Assembly (NCBI RefSeq): GCF_036850765.1 | Contig: NC_089493.1 | Coordinates: 17,237,632 to 17,301,631, forward strand | DNA length: 64,000 nucleotides | Direction: 5' to 3' | Source of the DNA: Saccopteryx bilineata | Taxonomy: Eukaryota; Chordata; Mammalia; Chiroptera; Emballonuridae | Part shown: one piece after another, positions 13,608 to 26,104 of the stretch | How the letters are laid out: each line of letters opens with the position of its first letter | Numbering within the stretch: the stretch's first letter is position 1 | Program-made: the position numbers and the translations under genes | Notes under the pieces: generated by a model | What the model was told of the DNA's origin: nothing | Database searches by the model: none | What the model saw: only the letters and a program-made list of their open reading frames with translations

Positions 13608-13987
13608 TTTTTTTGTATTTTTCTGAAGCTGGAAACGGGGAGAGACAGTCAGACTCCCGCATGCGCCAACCGGGATCCACCCGGCACGCCCACCAGCAGC
13701 GATGCTCTGCCCATCAGGGGGCAATGCTTTGCCCCTCCGGGAGTCGCTCTGCTGCAACCAGAGCCACTCTAGCGCCTGGGGCAGAGGCCAAGGAGCCATC
13801 CCCAGCGCCTGGGCCATCTTTGCTCCAATGGAGCCTTGGCTGCGGGAGGGGAAGAGAGAGACAGAGAGGAAGGGGGGGTGGAGAAGCAAATGGGCACTTC
13901 TCCTATCTGCCCTGGCCGGGAATCGAACCCGGGTCCCCCGCATGCCAGGCCGGCCGACGCTCTACCGCTGAGCCAACCGGCCAGGGC
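13608..13987 (-). mobile_element. Long tRNA-derived bat SINE (type A), young copy
   Basis: Reverse orientation: a poly(T) start (the A tail), then TGAAGCTGGAAACGGGGAGA, and at the right end CGCTGAGCCAACCGGCCAGG, the tRNA-like head in antisense. A perfect 20-bp target-site duplication, CCAAATTTATTAATGCTTTT, flanks it at 13588-13607 and 13988-14007 (part of the run may be tail). Open frames of up to 152 codons crossing it are SINE translations. Confidence 0.94.
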
Positions 13988-14007
13988 CCAAATTTATTAA
14001 TGCTTTT

Positions 14008-15140
14008 AATAAAGAGTATAAACATGGACATAAAAATCATGACATCAGTTGGTCTGGCTGCTGAAATATAAGTAATTTTTATTTTGTATTTTATGTGTCC
14101 TTTAAATTGTCAACGATAAATCTAGATGACAATTATATAGAGAAAGTTATTTACCAATTAATACCATGCCATTTTCACAAATGTCTCAATCTACATTATT
14201 GTTTATAAAATGATCACAAATAAAAGAGCTAGTCTATTCATTGAAGCCATTCCATCAACCATTCATAAGGATAATGTTTGGCAAATATACATGTCAAGAT
14301 AGTTTTTTTTTCACCAGTTTATATTTTAATGTTCCTTGAATTTAGTAAAAACATTTGATTTTTATCAGCTGACTTTGAAAAACAAGACAATATATGACGC
14401 AAAGTTAACACAAAGTAACATTGATATGAGACAAGAAATATAATTTTGGAATCATACATCCAATATCACAAACAATAATTATAAGTAAAATTTCTTCATA
14501 TTTTATTTAAAAAGTATCTTTCTCATTCATTTTTTAGAAAGCCTGCTACATAGGTCAGTCCCCAGATCTGCAAGAACAATATGCAGAGAAAGATGCATAC
14601 ACTTGGACTTATTCTCAAATCATCCCTGCAACAAAGGTTGAGTGGCAATCAAAGTAACCCTGTGGCTAAGCTCTGAATAAAGATCATGTCTGTATTTCAG
14701 GGCAGGTCTTCTCCAAGGTGATTTTGGTGAGAACACAGTGTACTCGGATCTGACTTTTCTACATATACTTCTAGGAAAAAGCAAGGACTTTGAGCAGCAT
14801 GTGTAGAATACTAATAGGTTCCTTAACAGAAGCATTTTTAGCTTTGCTAAAGGTTTCCTTATATCTTTGAAGGAGACAGTTACATTGAAATTCTAGAGAT
14901 CGCTTGCTAGGCAGTTTGGTTTAAATGACTTAATGGAGCATCCTAGTGACTCGACAGAGAACCTCCGGCTATTCTTCACCCGGGCATGACTAGCCAAATG
15001 GCACTCTATTGATGCCACCAAAAGATTTGTCATCTAGGGTGACCAAGTTGGTACTTTTCCAAGTTACATCTATTCCCTGTGTGTGAGGCTGCAATTATTA
15101 TTATTTTTTTCTTTTGCAGCCTTGCTTAAAACATTTCATT

Positions 15141-15189
<49 letters not shown>

Positions 15190-15584
15190 CTCTGGAAATG
15201 TCTTTAGTCTATTTATGCAAACCCTTAAGTGACCCTCCCGTTGAAAATGTTATTTTTTAAATATGTTTTGCGTTCAGATGTATCACGGCAAATATCTGCA
15301 ATTCATTTGCGTCCTTTCTTCATGTAGGTAATGACTTTTACCCCAGCCATTGCATATCAGCTGATTTGGTCTCAAACCCTGACTTTTTCCTAATTGTTCT
15401 CATGTGGTTAAAGGCCATTTTCATTCACAGACTGGAATATGACATTCTTCAAGAAGACCAAATCACAGAGCTAAAAGTTCCCCAACTTCAGAACTGAATG
15501 ATTTTATGGTATTATTATGTCAGTTCATGGCCAAAAAATACTTCTATCTCTTTTCTTTCCTTTATTAAAAAAGCTGGGCAATTA
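14008..15584. other. Non-coding, AT-rich stretch
   Basis: No gene is recognised. It contains an (AT)n microsatellite, listed separately. Confidence 0.5.
15144..15187. repeat. (AT)n microsatellite
   Basis: About 22 AT units without interruption; it may extrude cruciforms. Confidence 0.95.
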
Positions 15585-15780
15585 TATACTTTACAAAGTG
15601 TTACACAACTGGCACCATACCTAGTTATTACATTATTGACTATCTTTATAGTTTCAGTTGTACATTACAGTGATTAGACAATTGTATATTTTGGTAGTTA
15701 CAAAATAGTCACAGGGATGTAAAGTATAGTTACTATTTTGTAAACTGAAACTAATGCAAAATAATATTGAATGTAAAATT
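15585..15780. mobile_element. L1 3' UTR fragment with internal inversion
   Basis: The left part (15590-15650, GGCACCATACCTAGTTATTA) is the antisense of the L1 3' UTR phrase for the 'ataactatgtatggtgcc' segment. The right part (15700-15775, AGTCACAGGGATGTAAAGTA then GAAACTAATGCAAAATAATA) is in sense orientation. Opposite orientation of adjacent parts of one element is typical of twin-primed L1 insertion. Confidence 0.6.
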
Positions 15781-16860
15781 TGCTTGAAAAGTGTTTCTTT
15801 TTAATTGGGAAGATTTGAAAAGGAGAAACTTCAAAATAATAAAGAGCAAAATTCCTTGATAATTTCTAAGTAAATCACTACCAGTATTTGCTCACTAATA
15901 GATGAAGGCAATATTTAAGTTGAAGCTTAATAAAAACCTAGTCACTTCTTCAATATGTAAGTTTTATAATACTTTATTAAGAGACTTTTAGTCTAAAAAT
16001 AAAGACAGCTTTTGTTTGATTGATATAGATGAAAAGCATTACAAGAAGATATTTTCAGAAAATATTTCAGCAGGAACAAAAAAAAAACCTACCTCAGGGT
16101 GGAAAAAAAACGCACATTGCTTCTAAAAAAATCTTGCTATTTTGAATTTTATTCAATAAAAAGGAAACATAGCAGGAAACACAAGTCTCTCTCAGATAAT
16201 TAGACAAAACCTTACTCACTAGTAGAGATGTTACTTCATATTAGAACATTTATTAGTGCCATTTAAAGATGTACCAAATAAAATATCAGCACAAATCATT
16301 AAAACATCTTCTGAATGAAGATCATTAAAAACAGAATGGTAATTGATTTTAAAAATATGGTTATGAATCTTCACTAATGTTAAACATGCTTCAATAAGCA
16401 TGTTTTGCCTTATGTCTAAGGAATAATTGACATCCTTTGTTCATCGCTTTCCCTATAAACAACTAAGTTAAGGATTATTATATAATCTAGATTATGTTGT
16501 TAATGTTGTTTAGAATCCCATATTTAATATAGAAGTCTTTTTTTTATTTTAGCTGTTGTATATGTGAGCTTATAGCCCTATAGGTAACATGTGCGTGAGG
16601 AGACAAGCAATGAAGGACAATACTATGTTTAAAATTATTAATAAGGAGAAATGAGAAGTATTGATAAAAAGTATGGATTAATTTTAGTGTTTAAGTAAAA
16701 TAGGCATGCTGAGATTTTCAGGAAATTGTTAAAAGGAATAGAAATAAAACATGTATCTTCCAAATCAATTTAGGGAGAAAAATCCAAAAATCTCATCAGT
16801 GACATAATTTAAGCATAAAAATATATGGGGTAAAAAGAAAAGGAAAACAACAAAGAAAAA
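15781..16860. other. Non-coding, AT-rich stretch
   Basis: No gene, RNA or young repeat is recognised. Many short A/T runs are present. Confidence 0.45.
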
Positions 16861-17196
16861 CCTGACCAGGCAGTGGCACAATTGATAGAGCATCAAACCG
16901 GGACGTGGAGGACCCAGGTTCGAAACTCCAAGGTTGCCAGCTTGAGTGTGAGCTCATCCAGTTTGAGCAAGGCTCACCAGCCAGAGCCCAAGTTCACTGG
17001 CTTGAGCAAGGGGTCATTTGGTCTGCTGTAACCCCCAGGTCAAGGCACATATGAGAAAGCAATCAATGAACAACTAAGGTGCCACAATGAAGAATTCATG
17101 ATTCTCATCTCTGTCCCTTTCTGTCTGTCCCTATTTGTCCCTCTCTCTGTCTCTCTCTGTCTCTATCACACACACACACAAAAAAGAACAAATAAA
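16861..17196 (+). mobile_element. tRNA-derived bat SINE with extended middle (type C)
   Basis: It begins CCTGACCAGGCAGTGGCACA with GGTTCGAAACTCC as B box. It has an internal GCTTGAGTGTGAGCTCATCC unit and a partial repeat of it (GAGCAAGG appears twice), then CAAGGCACATATGAGAAAGC and a CT-rich plus (CA)n end. No clear target-site duplication was found. Confidence 0.82.
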
Positions 17197-17319
17197 AAGA
17201 TATCAGCCTAAAGAAAGTTGGTACAACTATATTAATTACAATCAAAATAAAGTTTAAGAAAATAAAGTAAAATAAAATATTTATCTGAGAAATTGAGTCA
17301 TATGTAATTATAAAAGTCA

Positions 17320-18470
17320 TATCTCATCAAAAACATGCATCTATTTTTATATCTACCCATTTAATAAAGGTCAAAATATGACAGAATAGATAGAAATTAA
17401 CACATGCCAAAATTTTTAACATATCCCAATAATTGATAGAATAAGCAAACAAACAAACAAAAAACCAGTGGGAAAAAATATAATGCAGGAAACTTGAGCT
17501 CAATTTCATGGAGTTACATAGAGTTCTGCAGACAACAATTAAAACAAAACAAAACATTTGTTTTAAGCAGTTGACCAAATTTTACTAAACCATAAAGCAA
17601 ATCGCAACAAATAACAAAGCATTTGATATTTTTCAGACCATATTCTCTGACTTATATAAAAATAAATTGGGAATAAGTAATTAACATCATCTATCTATAA
17701 AATAAATATAGACATTTGAAATAATTTATGGATAAATGAAGATATATTAATCAATTTAGAAATGTTTTAAAGCTAAATGTTAATTTAAAATTGCATACTA
17801 AAATTACATGCTACAAGTGAACAGAGATAGCTAAATTAGTACTTAGAGGGAAATACATAGCTTTATATTTTAAAAAAATTTACTGCAAAGAATATAGCAA
17901 GTTAAGATTTACTATTCAGCGTATAAGACTTGTACCATTAAGAAAAAATATGAATAAAATAAATATAACAGGAATCAAGGAAATATAAATTAAAATAAAA
18001 ATGAAAGGCCATTTCCATTCTTATGATAGAAAAACATTTGAATGTTTTATAAAAGGAAAGAGCAAAGATGCAGAAATGAGAACTCTCATATATTACTGGT
18101 GGTGATTAAAATTTGTATAAACACTTTGGAGAGCAATTTGGTAATATTTAGTAAAGCTGAAAATAAAAATTAAATGTTTAATCTAGTAGTGAATCCTAGA
18201 TATATAAGCTGAAAGAATTCTCGTACATGACATGAAATACTAAAATAATATTTAATGAAACTGATTTTATGATACTGAAAAATGTAAAAAACTGAAATGG
18301 TCATCAGTTAAAGTAAAATTTAAATTCTTATATTTGTCAATTACTATAGTTACACAAAAAAATTGTATAAATTTGAAAATCAATGAATTAAAATAATGCT
18401 TCACAAATATAATCTTGTGCATAAAAAGCTAAATGCAGAATGACTCATAGAGTTTGTATCTATTTGAGAT
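17320..18470 (+). pseudogene. Degenerate L1 ORF2 and 3' region
   Basis: AT-rich sequence with recognisable L1 ORF2 phrases in order: CCATATTCTCTGACTTATAT, ATAAATTGGGAATAAGTAAT, TAGTACTTAGAGGGAAATAC, and near the end CATATATTACTGGTGGTGAT and ACACTTTGGAGAGCAATTTG. Stops and indels occur throughout, so it is long dead. It is interrupted on its right by SINEs at 18479-19180. Confidence 0.65.
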
Positions 18471-18478
18471 TAAAACAT

Positions 18479-18879
18479 GCAGTCCTGGCTGGCAGGCTCA
18501 GTGGTAGAGTGTCAGCCCAGTGTATAGAAGTCCCAGGTTTGATTCCTGGCCAAGGCACACAGGAGAAGTGCCCATCTACTTCTCCACCCTTCCCCCTCTC
18601 ATTCCTCTCTATCACTCTATTCCCCTCCTGCAGCCAAGGCTCCATTAGAGCAAAGTTGGTCCATGTGCTGAGGATGGCTCCATGGCCTCCGCTTCAGGTG
18701 CTAGAATGGCTGTGGTTGTATCAGAGTAATGCCCCAGATGAGCAGAGCATCACCCCCTAGTGGGTTTGCTGGGTATATCCCAGTTGGGTGTATGTGGGAG
18801 TCTGTCTCTGTCTCCCTGCTTCCCACTTCAGAAATAAATAACTAAATAACTAACTAACTAAATAAATAAATAAATAAAA
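18479..18879 (+). mobile_element. Long tRNA-derived bat SINE (type A), older copy
   Basis: The head GTCCTGGCTGGCAGGCTCAG and body CCCATCTACTTCTCCACCC are diverged from the younger copies. The tail is (AAAT/AACT)n. A short 8-bp duplication, TAAAACAT, lies at 18471-18478 and 18880-18887. Confidence 0.85.
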
Positions 18880-18914
18880 TAAAACATTTAAGGCAATAAA
18901 TACTGTATACTCTT

Positions 18915-19180
18915 TTTTTGTGACAGAAACAAAGAGAAGAACAGATAAGGCCATATAGACAGGAAGGGAGAGAGATAAGAATCAATTCTTCGTTGCAGCA
19001 CCTTAGTTGTTCATTGATTGCTTTCTCCTATGTGTCTTTACCCAGGGGCTACAGCAGACTTGTGACCCCTTGCTCAAGCCAGTGACCTGGGGCTCAAGCT
19101 GGTGACCTCAGGGTTTCGAACATCAGTCTTCCGCATCCCAGTCTGACAGTCTATCCACTGCGCCACCTCCTGGTCAGGCA
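18915..19180 (-). mobile_element. tRNA-derived bat SINE with extended middle (type C)
   Basis: In antisense: CCACTGCGCCACCTCCTGGT at the right end, TCAAGCTGGTGACCTCAGGG inside, and a GA-rich left part. Approximate target-site duplication: ACTGTATACTCTT at 18902-18914 and ATGTATATACTCTT at 19186-19199. Confidence 0.8.
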
Positions 19181-19424
19181 ACACTATGTATATACTCTTA
19201 ACTGTCACATGTGAACACAGAAAATATTTGAGAAAGCAAAGGCGTTAGTGTAATAGGTGAGGTGCAAAAGATTTCAACTATATTTGTAATATTTTTAATG
19301 GATAAAAGATCTGAAGCAAAATTAGGATAATATTAAGATCAGACAAAGCTAGTTGCTGGTACATGAGTGTTTCTGTTGCTACTCTCTTTACTTTCCTATA
19401 TGGTTAAATAATAACTATAGATTT

Positions 19425-19824
19425 TTAAAAAATATTTTTTTCTCTTTTTCCAAGTGAGAGGAGGGAAAATAGCGGGTTAGACTCCTACATGCGCCCTGAC
19501 CAGGAACCACCAAGCAACACCCTTCTGGGGCTGATGCTTTGCCCATCTGGGGCCATGCTCATAGCCAAACTATTTTTAGCACATAAGGTAGAGGCTCCAA
19601 GTAGCCATCCTCAGCTCTCAAGGTGATTGTGCTGAAACCAATCGAGCTGTGGCTGCAAGAGAAAGAGACAGATAGACAGAGAGAGAGACAGAGAGACAAA
19701 GAAAAGAAGGAAGGGGAGATGTGGAGAAGCAGATGGTCACCTCTCCTGTGCCCTGACTGAAAATTGAACCCTGGACACCCACACACTGGATTGACACTCT
19801 ACCACTGAGCCAAGAGGCCAAGAC
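19425..19824 (-). mobile_element. Long tRNA-derived bat SINE (type A), old copy
   Basis: Right end CTACCACTGAGCCAAGAGGC, middle GGCTGATGCTTTGCCCATC and a GA-rich tract mark the antisense type A element. It is diverged and I see no clear target-site duplication. Confidence 0.82.
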
Positions 19825-22764
19825 AATAAATATTCCCTAATACAAAAAAATTAATGAAATAACAAAGCAAAAAAATTGTATACTCAGGACAGAAATACTA
19901 CATTTTTCCTCAGAATATGAGAAAATAATCTATGTGGTTATAAGGGGTAAAATAAAAAAAGATAAGTGACTTATTACCTTTACCCAAAACATGGTTTCTT
20001 CTTTAAAAATTATTGATACACTTTAAATAAAGATCAATGAAGAAAGCAAAGTGGACGCAAAAATATACATACTATAAGAAGGCTCATTAAATTTTATCAT
20101 GAAGGAAAGTGAACAATCTCAGAAATTTTGTTATGAAAGACATCATCTTAAAATTGTTTGCCTAAAACTAATATAGTAGCAACGAGGTTCTTGTTTTGGC
20201 TCTGAACTTCCTGTTTGATGAAATCAACCATTTATGCTTGCATATTATTTAAAAAATTAATCTAATATGTTTTGTGCCAGGGATAACAAGTATGGTTAAA
20301 GGAGTTCATGTAACAAAACACTTTTAACGATTTTGAATTAATTCCTGTCTTGGGACATACCTCTCTAACTTGGGTCCTGATCAGCCTCTTGTTTCTCAGA
20401 TTCCTAAAGCACAGAAACCAAAAGACTGAGGGATGAGAAGAGGAGTTCCTGCATCTGCAATAGATTTTCTTACTCACTCCAGGTTAGCTCTTTCCGTGAG
20501 CTATTAAATCATCAAAATTTGGGTCAAGTGATTTCTGCTCAAATAAATTGTTACCCAAAATAAATACTATGGGGCTTTCTAGAGGAAACTGTAGAATAGA
20601 AAATTAGTAATTAGTAGATTTCCAGATTCTTACATCATGTCTACAATGTATTCTTTTACACTTATGACTCTGGAGCCAGAAATCAGAGCCATCATAAGTC
20701 ACATAGAGGTAATGGACCTGATGACAGGGACAGTACCAAAATTCCCCTGAGACATGAAATTCCTGCTCACATCACTTATGGAGAACTGTCTTTGGGCAGA
20801 ATATTCTACAGAGGTGCTATGAATTCAAAGGTACTAGTGAATTATAAGAGAGAAATACAAATTCTGTACCTGCTTGCACATGGTTTAAAATCTATTCACT
20901 CAAAAAATATACTTTTAGGTCCTACTATGTGCTACAACCTCTTTCCATGACTGAGCTTTAGACTGTCTTCTCTGAGCCTTACTTTCAACAATGCCTTGTC
21001 CTTGGGCCCCGTCCTCAAGCCCACCTGGCCCAGTTAGAGCAGAAATCCTGCTCAGTCAGTTTAGAGAGACTCTCCCACCATTGATATCTGCTCTCCCTGG
21101 CCTGTACAAAACATCTCTTGTCCCTACTTTCATAGATCATTTAATTGACTAGGGGACCTGCACTAGACACAATCACAGGCATAAATGACTGCTTAGAGTC
21201 AGTGGCCTTGCTGTAGTTCTGGAGGTTTTGAAGGAGGCAGACAGAACTTATCTCTGGTCCAATTTAAGAAATAAAACCTACGCTAGGTATTTAGACAAGA
21301 AGGGAAGTTAGGAACTTAGGAAATGGTAGGAAATTAAAGGTGCTGAGAAAAGGGGCTGACAATGGAAATATTAAGCTCAAGAGCTCATCCAAGTGATTCC
21401 TCTCTGGGAATGAGGTACACACCTGCTCCACTGCTCAGCCCCCATCCTCTCACAACTACTCTAGACACTCATGTCTCGGTGACATTGCTCACTGAAACAG
21501 CAGAAGAGGGGGCTCTGCCTCATTTTCGCCTCTCAGAATGTATAAGTATATCCAATTGTGAAACCTAATTCCTCTCTAGACTTCTAGCAACATATTAGGA
21601 AATGTATTTTTAGGCTTACAAGTTCTTTAGCACAGCATGGCACCCAGAGGGATATGGGAATGAACGCTGAGTGCCAATTGACAGTTCCAGTACAGTGCAC
21701 ACTTTGACTACTCAAGTGCCATTAATTTTAACATTAGGTTGCCTATCATAAAGCAGTTATTCCCTATATAAATAGAAAGAGGCTTAAACTCTCCTCAAAT
21801 TTTATTAGTCGCTGCATCCAAAGTTGAGTTATCATTACCCTTCAGCTCCAGTCAAAATCCAAACTTGATCATTTGTAATTTAAGAAGCAAATTAGAAACA
21901 ACTTAAATAAAATTGTAGGGAAAAATGTAAGAAGTAAAAGGAAACTTAGTACATATATAAAAGAGTAAGAAAAAAAAAGAAAATTCTTTATTCTGCAACT
22001 GGTCACAAAACCATATTTGTTATGTACAACACTTTTTGTCCCCTTCTCGTTCACTTTACTTTTGACTTCAACCAGCACTGTGACTTGTAAGGATTCTTTG
22101 CTTTATAAGAGACTCAAATCTTCATCCTTGATGAGTCTATATTCTTGGTGATTCTGCTTGTATTGGGTTGTATTCCTTTTTCATTTAACTTTTGACAAAA
22201 AACATCTTCCCTGTGCGCAGTAAATCTTCTAGACCTCCACAGCACAAAGTCATTTAGATGAAAAGCTAAATACTGTGAGTGGTCTTTCATTGAAAGGTAA
22301 ATATACCCTCTTCAGGGCCCATCTCTTGGTTTTCATAAATATGTTATGATCGGAATATGCTATATTGTTACATAACAGTCAATTCTGTAGAAAACATAGA
22401 AACAAACTCATAAGGTGTTTTAAGTTAGTTACTAACTTATGAGACATATTAAACATAGATAAAGTATGTATGTCTTCTGTGTGCTGAACATAAAGAGATG
22501 AGAAAACTGAGTTACTTAACATCCATAATATACTAAAGATACATGAGGTACCAAGTATCCTTGATAACACAAAATGTACTAAAAAGCATACAAAGTACTA
22601 GAAATTTATGAAGTTATGGATCAACCACACATTAGTGGCACTCATTCTGAACATATATGTCTTGTGTGCCATAATGAATGCCTAGCTATTCATCCAGTAA
22701 TCAAAAAAAGTATGTCTTTGTCCTTCCTGGAGAGAATGCATTGGCCTCAGGCAACTTACATCCT
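19825..22764. other. Non-coding intergenic stretch
   Basis: No gene or clear repeat is recognised. The left few hundred bases are AT-rich and may continue old L1 material. Confidence 0.45.
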
Positions 22765-23098
22765 TTTTTAAAATTAATTAATTAATTAATTTTTATTCAG
22801 TGAGAGGAGGGGAGGCAGAGAGACAGACTCCTGCATGAACCCCGACCAGGATCCACCCAGCAAGCCTAGTTAGAGGCTATGCTCCATTGCTCAGCAACTA
22901 AGCTCTTCTTAGCACCTGAGGCAGAGGCCATGGAGCACCCTCAGTGCTCAGGGCCAACTAGCTCCAATTGAGAGAGAGAGAGAAATGGGGGGGAGAGGGG
23001 TAGAAGCAGATGGGCACTTCTCTTGCATGCCCCGACCATGAATCGAGCCCTGGACATGCTAGGCCAACACTCTAACACTGAGCCAACTGGCCAGGGCC
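22765..23098 (-). mobile_element. Long tRNA-derived bat SINE (type A)
   Basis: Left tail (TTAA)n, then CAGACTCCTGCATGAACCCC, and right end ACACTGAGCCAACTGGCCAG. The target-site duplication is not obvious. Confidence 0.86.
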
Positions 23099-24414
23099 AC
23101 TATTTCCACCCTTTAAAGCTACTTCCTTAAACTCCAACTCCAGTTCTTATAACCAGGCCATTGGAGGGGAAGGTTAATCCAGCCAGAGGCAGAACCTATA
23201 AATATGTTCAAATCAAGATTCAAATACTATGGTCTATTTTGCTCACTTACATTTTATTGTAAGAGGAGTGTTAACTGACCTCAGCTCTTTCACTTTACTT
23301 CTTATCATTTGTTTTAGTTGAATGAGCTATCTGGTTTGAGCCTCTCTGGTGTAGATTAAGGTAATCCCCCACATGATATTGAACTATAGAATAGAAATAA
23401 AAAGTGCAAGGTATTGGTCAGTAATTCAGATTATATATCTTATCTTGAAAGACAGTGCCCTCAACTTCCAAGGACATTTTTGCCAAAGTGGTGTCTGAGT
23501 CTTCAATAGTAGAACTTACCCTGTTTTAAAAAGCCAGTTATTTCAGGAACTTTGTGGCACATGATTACACAAGTTAATCTTATTTGAGAGTATTTCTTCA
23601 GTGCTCTTACTATAAATATGTCCACTGTTCAAAAGCAATATTTTATGGGTCACTGTGATGCTGTCTCATTACGTAAGTCAACAGTTGCTGACAAGAAAGG
23701 CAAATCCATATGCAGGATAACCGCTTATTCCAATATGGATAAATAGTTAGCCTTTTCTTAATGGAAGGAAACCAATGTCATCAGCTGTTATCAGATGGAT
23801 TACTACCCCCCTAGTGAGTGGTGCAATGTGAGAGCATCAGTATTTGTCTCTGAGGTGGGCAGCTTAGGTTCTCAGTATTGACTACCCCAAACCAAATAAG
23901 CCACGTTGTTGAGGCTATGTTTTATCTATATCCTTGCTGTCATGAACTCTTTATTCATGAATCCATTGAGCTAGCAAGGGGAAGTGGATCAATCCATAAA
24001 ATTATTGAAAGAGATCTCAGCTGTGAATGTCTTCTAAAGAGAAACCACATAGGGCATTAATATTCACATAGGTTCTCTAGGATGAAAGATCCTTCCCCGT
24101 ATCTCTTCCTTGTACCTCCTACTACCAATCTTCCAAATTTCACCCATCCTCTGGCAACCTTTGGTTCCAAACAAACTGAGCAAAAAAAAGTACCACTAAA
24201 AATATGCTCACTTGAAGATTTCTCTTCTCTAGTTTTTCTGCTAAATAGGTATACATCGAAGAAGTGGCAATGTAAAAAGATAAAATTTACTGGGAGGTAA
24301 ACATTTGTTTGAGCAACAAATTGGAACATCCAGTAAATCTTATTTATACTTTATCCAACTGACATAGGTGTTTAGTTGTATGAGCTCAACTTTGTGGTTG
24401 ATTGATTTAAAAAA

Positions 24415-24535
24415 ACACACACAGATTTGTTAGGGTGATCACTTTATAAGTTATATAAATGTAATTATTATTTTGTATGCCTAATATAATATTGTATTTC
24501 AACTGTAATTAAAAATAAAAATGTATAATTAAATA
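24415..24535 (+). mobile_element. L1 3' end fragment
   Basis: AGGGTGATCACTTTATAAGT and TAATATTGTATTTCAACTGT followed by an A-rich tail match the terminal part of old mammalian L1 3' UTRs. Confidence 0.65.
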
Positions 24536-24559
24536 AACAATAATACTTGTTTTTGACCA

Positions 24560-25560
24560 CTTGAGGGTCCAATGGGCAAGTGTTTGGGCTCTCTCAGCAT
24601 CTACACACAGGATCATTTTCTCAAAAGGAGATTAATAATTTCAGGAAGATGATATAATTTGTATTAAAACCCCAAAAGTCTACATTATTAATCTCCTATC
24701 AGATTTGCAAGATTTTCCAAGTGGCATGGCCATCTGCCTCAAACACTTTGGGCACCATTGAATTTGCTGAGTCACTATGATCACCAAGTGGCAGAGGGAA
24801 CAGCTTGCACCACAGTCAGAATAAGCTGGAGAGTCTACCCTTGTTCTGAAACAAACTGAAAACTCACAGCTGTAGTGATTACTTGGTAAAAGTATTGAAG
24901 CAGCACATCCCAAAATAGTATATGCTGCTTTCAAACATTCAAGAAGCCCACAAAGAACTGGGACTATTTTTATGGTAAGAAATTTCACCCATGCCCCACT
25001 GAACTCCCAAAAATTTGAACAAGATGGCAGGTCCTGAATATCCATGGAGGGTATCCTACCTTCTGATACTGTAAATTATGAAGCTGTCCAGCATATCATT
25101 TATTCCCAGCTCTTCCATTTCAGTCACTTGATGTCATTAAATAATAGACCTGTGTGACATCCTCTAGTATGGGGAGATAATCAATGGCCCTGGGTGTAAT
25201 TCACACTGTCACCATGAAAAATGTTCATTCAGATGAAAGTCATTCACTTTGGTGTTCTTGCCTTCTTGAGATAAAAAAGAAATGCATTTCTCGATTAATA
25301 GCTGATTATGAGATGTCACAACTCAGTCGATATTGTTCCAGTAGAGACCACATTTTCCACAACAATAGCCACTAGAGTCACCACTTGAGTAAGCGTACAC
25401 GGATCTGATATTTTTCTGAAACATGTCAACTTCCTCATGGGTGAAAGCAGCAAGAGAGATGGAGCTATCGCAGAAACTACCACCCCTATAGTTTAAATCT
25501 GGGAATTGGGTATGTGGCTGTGACACTGGATTGTGACCATTAAAGTCAGGCTTCCATTTG
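24560..25560 (-). pseudogene. Possible degraded endogenous retroviral internal sequence
   Basis: Read on the minus strand, phrases such as TTTTGGGAGTTCAGTGGGGC and GTGACTCAGCAAATTCAATG resemble internal parts of ancient ERVL/MaLR elements. A 121-codon open frame (24680-25045) is included but is not a recognisable intact protein. No LTRs were placed. The assignment is weak; unique intergenic DNA is the alternative. Confidence 0.35.
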
Positions 25561-26104
25561 TCACGCCAGGATCATTTCTTCAGTCATACAATTTAATACC
25601 AGTTAAGTTGGTTGAACATTTATTTTACTCTCAAAGTTATGATGAGTAATTATCCCACTTCTTAAAAATGGGTCAAACCTTTTTTTCTACCACTACTATA
25701 CTCTTGATGCTTATTATAATCCTGTCCTTTCAGAACTTGGTCTTAATTGTTGTCATTTGACTTCTGTCACTCCAGGGGTCTGTCATTGTGACTGAAACAC
25801 AAAGCTCATTTTCAAAGGCAGCAGCTACACCTTCATTTCTGTCCAAATAAGGACAGCCCTCATCAATGTGTTGTCAAATGCCTTGTTGAGAGAAATACCC
25901 TACAGACTCTCTTACGTGACATAATTGGAGGTTAAAGTGAGTCATATAATCGATAAATTACTCCAATGTTCCTATTCTTTTAAGTCTCAGATTCTACAAT
26001 ATGCCAAAGAACTCCTTGCACATCAATTTATTCTTGCGTGAGCCATGACTGAGCTTAGGTATCGGTCAACCTATCCAGTTAGCAGTTGTAATTACTCTGG
26101 GCTG

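Noticed and set aside
13613..14071. 152-codon open frame
   Set aside because: It translates a type A SINE. Similar proline/serine-rich frames appear in every copy (for example 39715-40215 and 59815-60231).
24680..25045. Intact retroviral gene
   Set aside because: At best a degraded fragment; the open frame does not match a complete retroviral protein and no LTR pair surrounds it.
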